A stretch of DNA of 6,101 nt from an uncultured Clostridia bacterium (GTDB taxonomy: Bacteria > Bacillota > Clostridia > Lachnospirales > Bianqueaceae), in contig CANOUM010000107.1 in the NCBI GenBank assembly GCA_947570515.1, positions 1 through 6,101 of the forward strand. Direction: 5' to 3'. Numbering within the stretch: position 1 is the first letter of the stretch; every line of letters begins with the position of its first letter. The translations under genes were made by a program, and so were the position numbers. The notes beneath the pieces were generated by a model. It saw only the letters and a list, made by a program, of their open reading frames with translations, was not told the origin of the DNA and searched no databases. Shown piece by piece: positions 5,351 through 6,101 of the stretch.

Positions 5351-6101
5351 TTATAACTCAATCAGAGCCGTATGTGGGCGGTGATCACTCACAATCAGAG
5401 CCGGAATCTCAGCCTTCAGAATCCGCACAGGACCGGCCGTCATCACATAATCGATCTTCTGATCCGGTGCGTCCGACGGAAACGACAGATCGCCGCCGGG
5501 CGGCAAAAGGCTGCCGGCGTCCTCAAAGACAGCGCGCAGCGGAGTTAGGGTAGGACTATCCGGCGTCAGATTAAAATCACCCATGAGCAGGGTCGGAGTG
5601 CCGGGCGTCACCTCTTGCAGCACGCTCTGCACGGCATTTTTGGCTTCGGTACTGGCAAGCCCCATATGGGTGACGAGCACCGTCAGGATTGGCGGCTCGC
5701 CGCCGTTTTCAGATGGAAGCTCAATTTCGGCCTTGATGATGCAGCGGGATTCATACCAGGTAGGCTCATCCTTTACGGGCGGATCGGGAATCGCGATGGT
5801 TTGGACAGAGCGAAAGGGGTATTTGGAGACAAGAGCGTTGCCATAGGGCCCCTTGCCGGCAATGTCAATGGCCTTTCCGAAATGGTAGTAGTGGTAGCCC
5901 AGACCTTCGGCGATGATGCGTGCCTGCGGCAGGAAGCAGGGATCCTGCGCCTCGGATTCGTCACGCACCTCGTTGATGCCGATGATCTCAGCGCCGCAGG
6001 TCTTGATCGCTTCTACGGTGAGGGAGAGATCGATGAGTGCCGGATCTTCGCCTTGGGGCTTTTTCTTTTTGAGCGCCTCGAGAAATTCGGGCTTCATCTC
6101 G
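5351..6101 (-). CDS. Endonuclease/exonuclease/phosphatase-family hydrolase, N-terminus outside window
   Basis: Members of this family are metal-dependent phosphodiesterases or phosphatases acting on nucleic acids, lipids or nucleotides; the substrate here is not evident. Counting from the Met codon at 6097-6095, the visible 248 residues contain GINEVRDE (metal-binding Glu43), PYGNALVSKYP, THMGL (His144), GDFNLTPD (Asp174, Asn176), KIDYV (Asp216) and the terminal SDHRPH signature (Asp238, His239). The first strand of the fold, usually a T-x-N motif at the very start, is missing. The frame is still open at the window edge, so the Met at 6097 is probably internal and the gene continues to the right. 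No signal peptide can be judged. The gene is clearly GC-richer than everything to its left, converges on the ADP-ribosyltransferase-like remnant and has its own terminator, so it is likely unrelated in function to the RNA repair operon. Confidence 0.88.
   Translation of the reverse strand, partial: EMKPEFLEALKKKKPQGEDPALIDLSLTVEAIKTCGAEIIGINEVRDESEAQDPCFLPQARIIAEGLGYHYYHFGKAIDIAGKGPYGNALVSKYPFRSVQTIAIPDPPVKDEPTWYESRCIIKAEIELPSENGGEPPILTVLVTHMGLASTEAKNAVQSVLQEVTPGTPTLLMGDFNLTPDSPTLTPLRAVFEDAGSLLPPGGDLSFPSDAPDQKIDYVMTAGPVRILKAEIPALIVSDHRPHTALIEL

Noticed and set aside
5583..5846. Plus-strand open frame opposite the hydrolase gene
   Set aside because: The minus strand there carries a full set of catalytic motifs of the endonuclease/exonuclease/phosphatase family; the plus frame is a shadow in GC-rich DNA.
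1..6101. CRISPR array, insertion sequence or attachment-site repeats
   Set aside because: No regularly spaced repeats, transposase or integrase motifs, or flanking direct repeats were found by reading both strands.

Overview
The window looks like an accessory stretch of a Firmicutes (probably clostridial) chromosome. The evidence is strong purine-rich ribosome binding sites (GGAGGAGG, AAGGAG), AT-leaning coding sequence over the first 5.3 kb, intrinsic terminators, and protein families common in that phylum. No mobile-element enzyme, CRISPR array, rRNA gene or ordinary tRNA gene was found.

Left part (1-2927): an RNA repair and RNA surveillance operon. It encodes RtcB, the GTP- and Mn-dependent RNA ligase (215-1420), followed 37 bases later by a Ro60/TROVE-type RNA-binding protein (1458-2927). 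A sequence that folds as a tRNA lies just upstream of rtcB, in its probable leader (109-179). It has a 6-bp acceptor stem, a D arm with GG in the loop, a T arm with a UUCGACU loop and only a 4-bp anticodon-like stem, and no CCA end. It is best read as a tRNA-mimicking, Y-RNA-like noncoding RNA that could be a partner of Ro60 or a substrate or sensor for RtcB. Bases 5-21 form another T-arm-like hairpin, perhaps the tail of a second such RNA cut by the window edge.

Middle (2928-5301): an 18-bp perfect inverted repeat, probably a terminator, closes the operon. Next is an AraC-type regulator with a large C-terminal domain that resembles a catalytically dead papain/C39-type fold (inference). It has a strong in-frame internal Shine-Dalgarno and ATG that could yield the C-terminal part alone. 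Overlapping its 3' end is a frame for an ADP-ribosyltransferase-like protein. This frame is broken by one in-frame TGA, at the place where I expect the catalytic arginine, so it is annotated as a pseudogene.

Right part (5316-6101): a strong GC-rich terminator hairpin serves a convergent minus-strand gene for an endonuclease/exonuclease/phosphatase-family hydrolase, whose N-terminus lies beyond the window. Base composition jumps here (sample 60-base lines: about 35% GC near 4700, about 70% near 5500). The AT-rich block may therefore be acquired DNA next to backbone sequence.

How the genes fit together: only rtcB, ro60 and the tRNA-like RNA have a clear functional link. The regulator and the broken transferase lie beyond a probable terminator, and any link to RNA repair is speculative.
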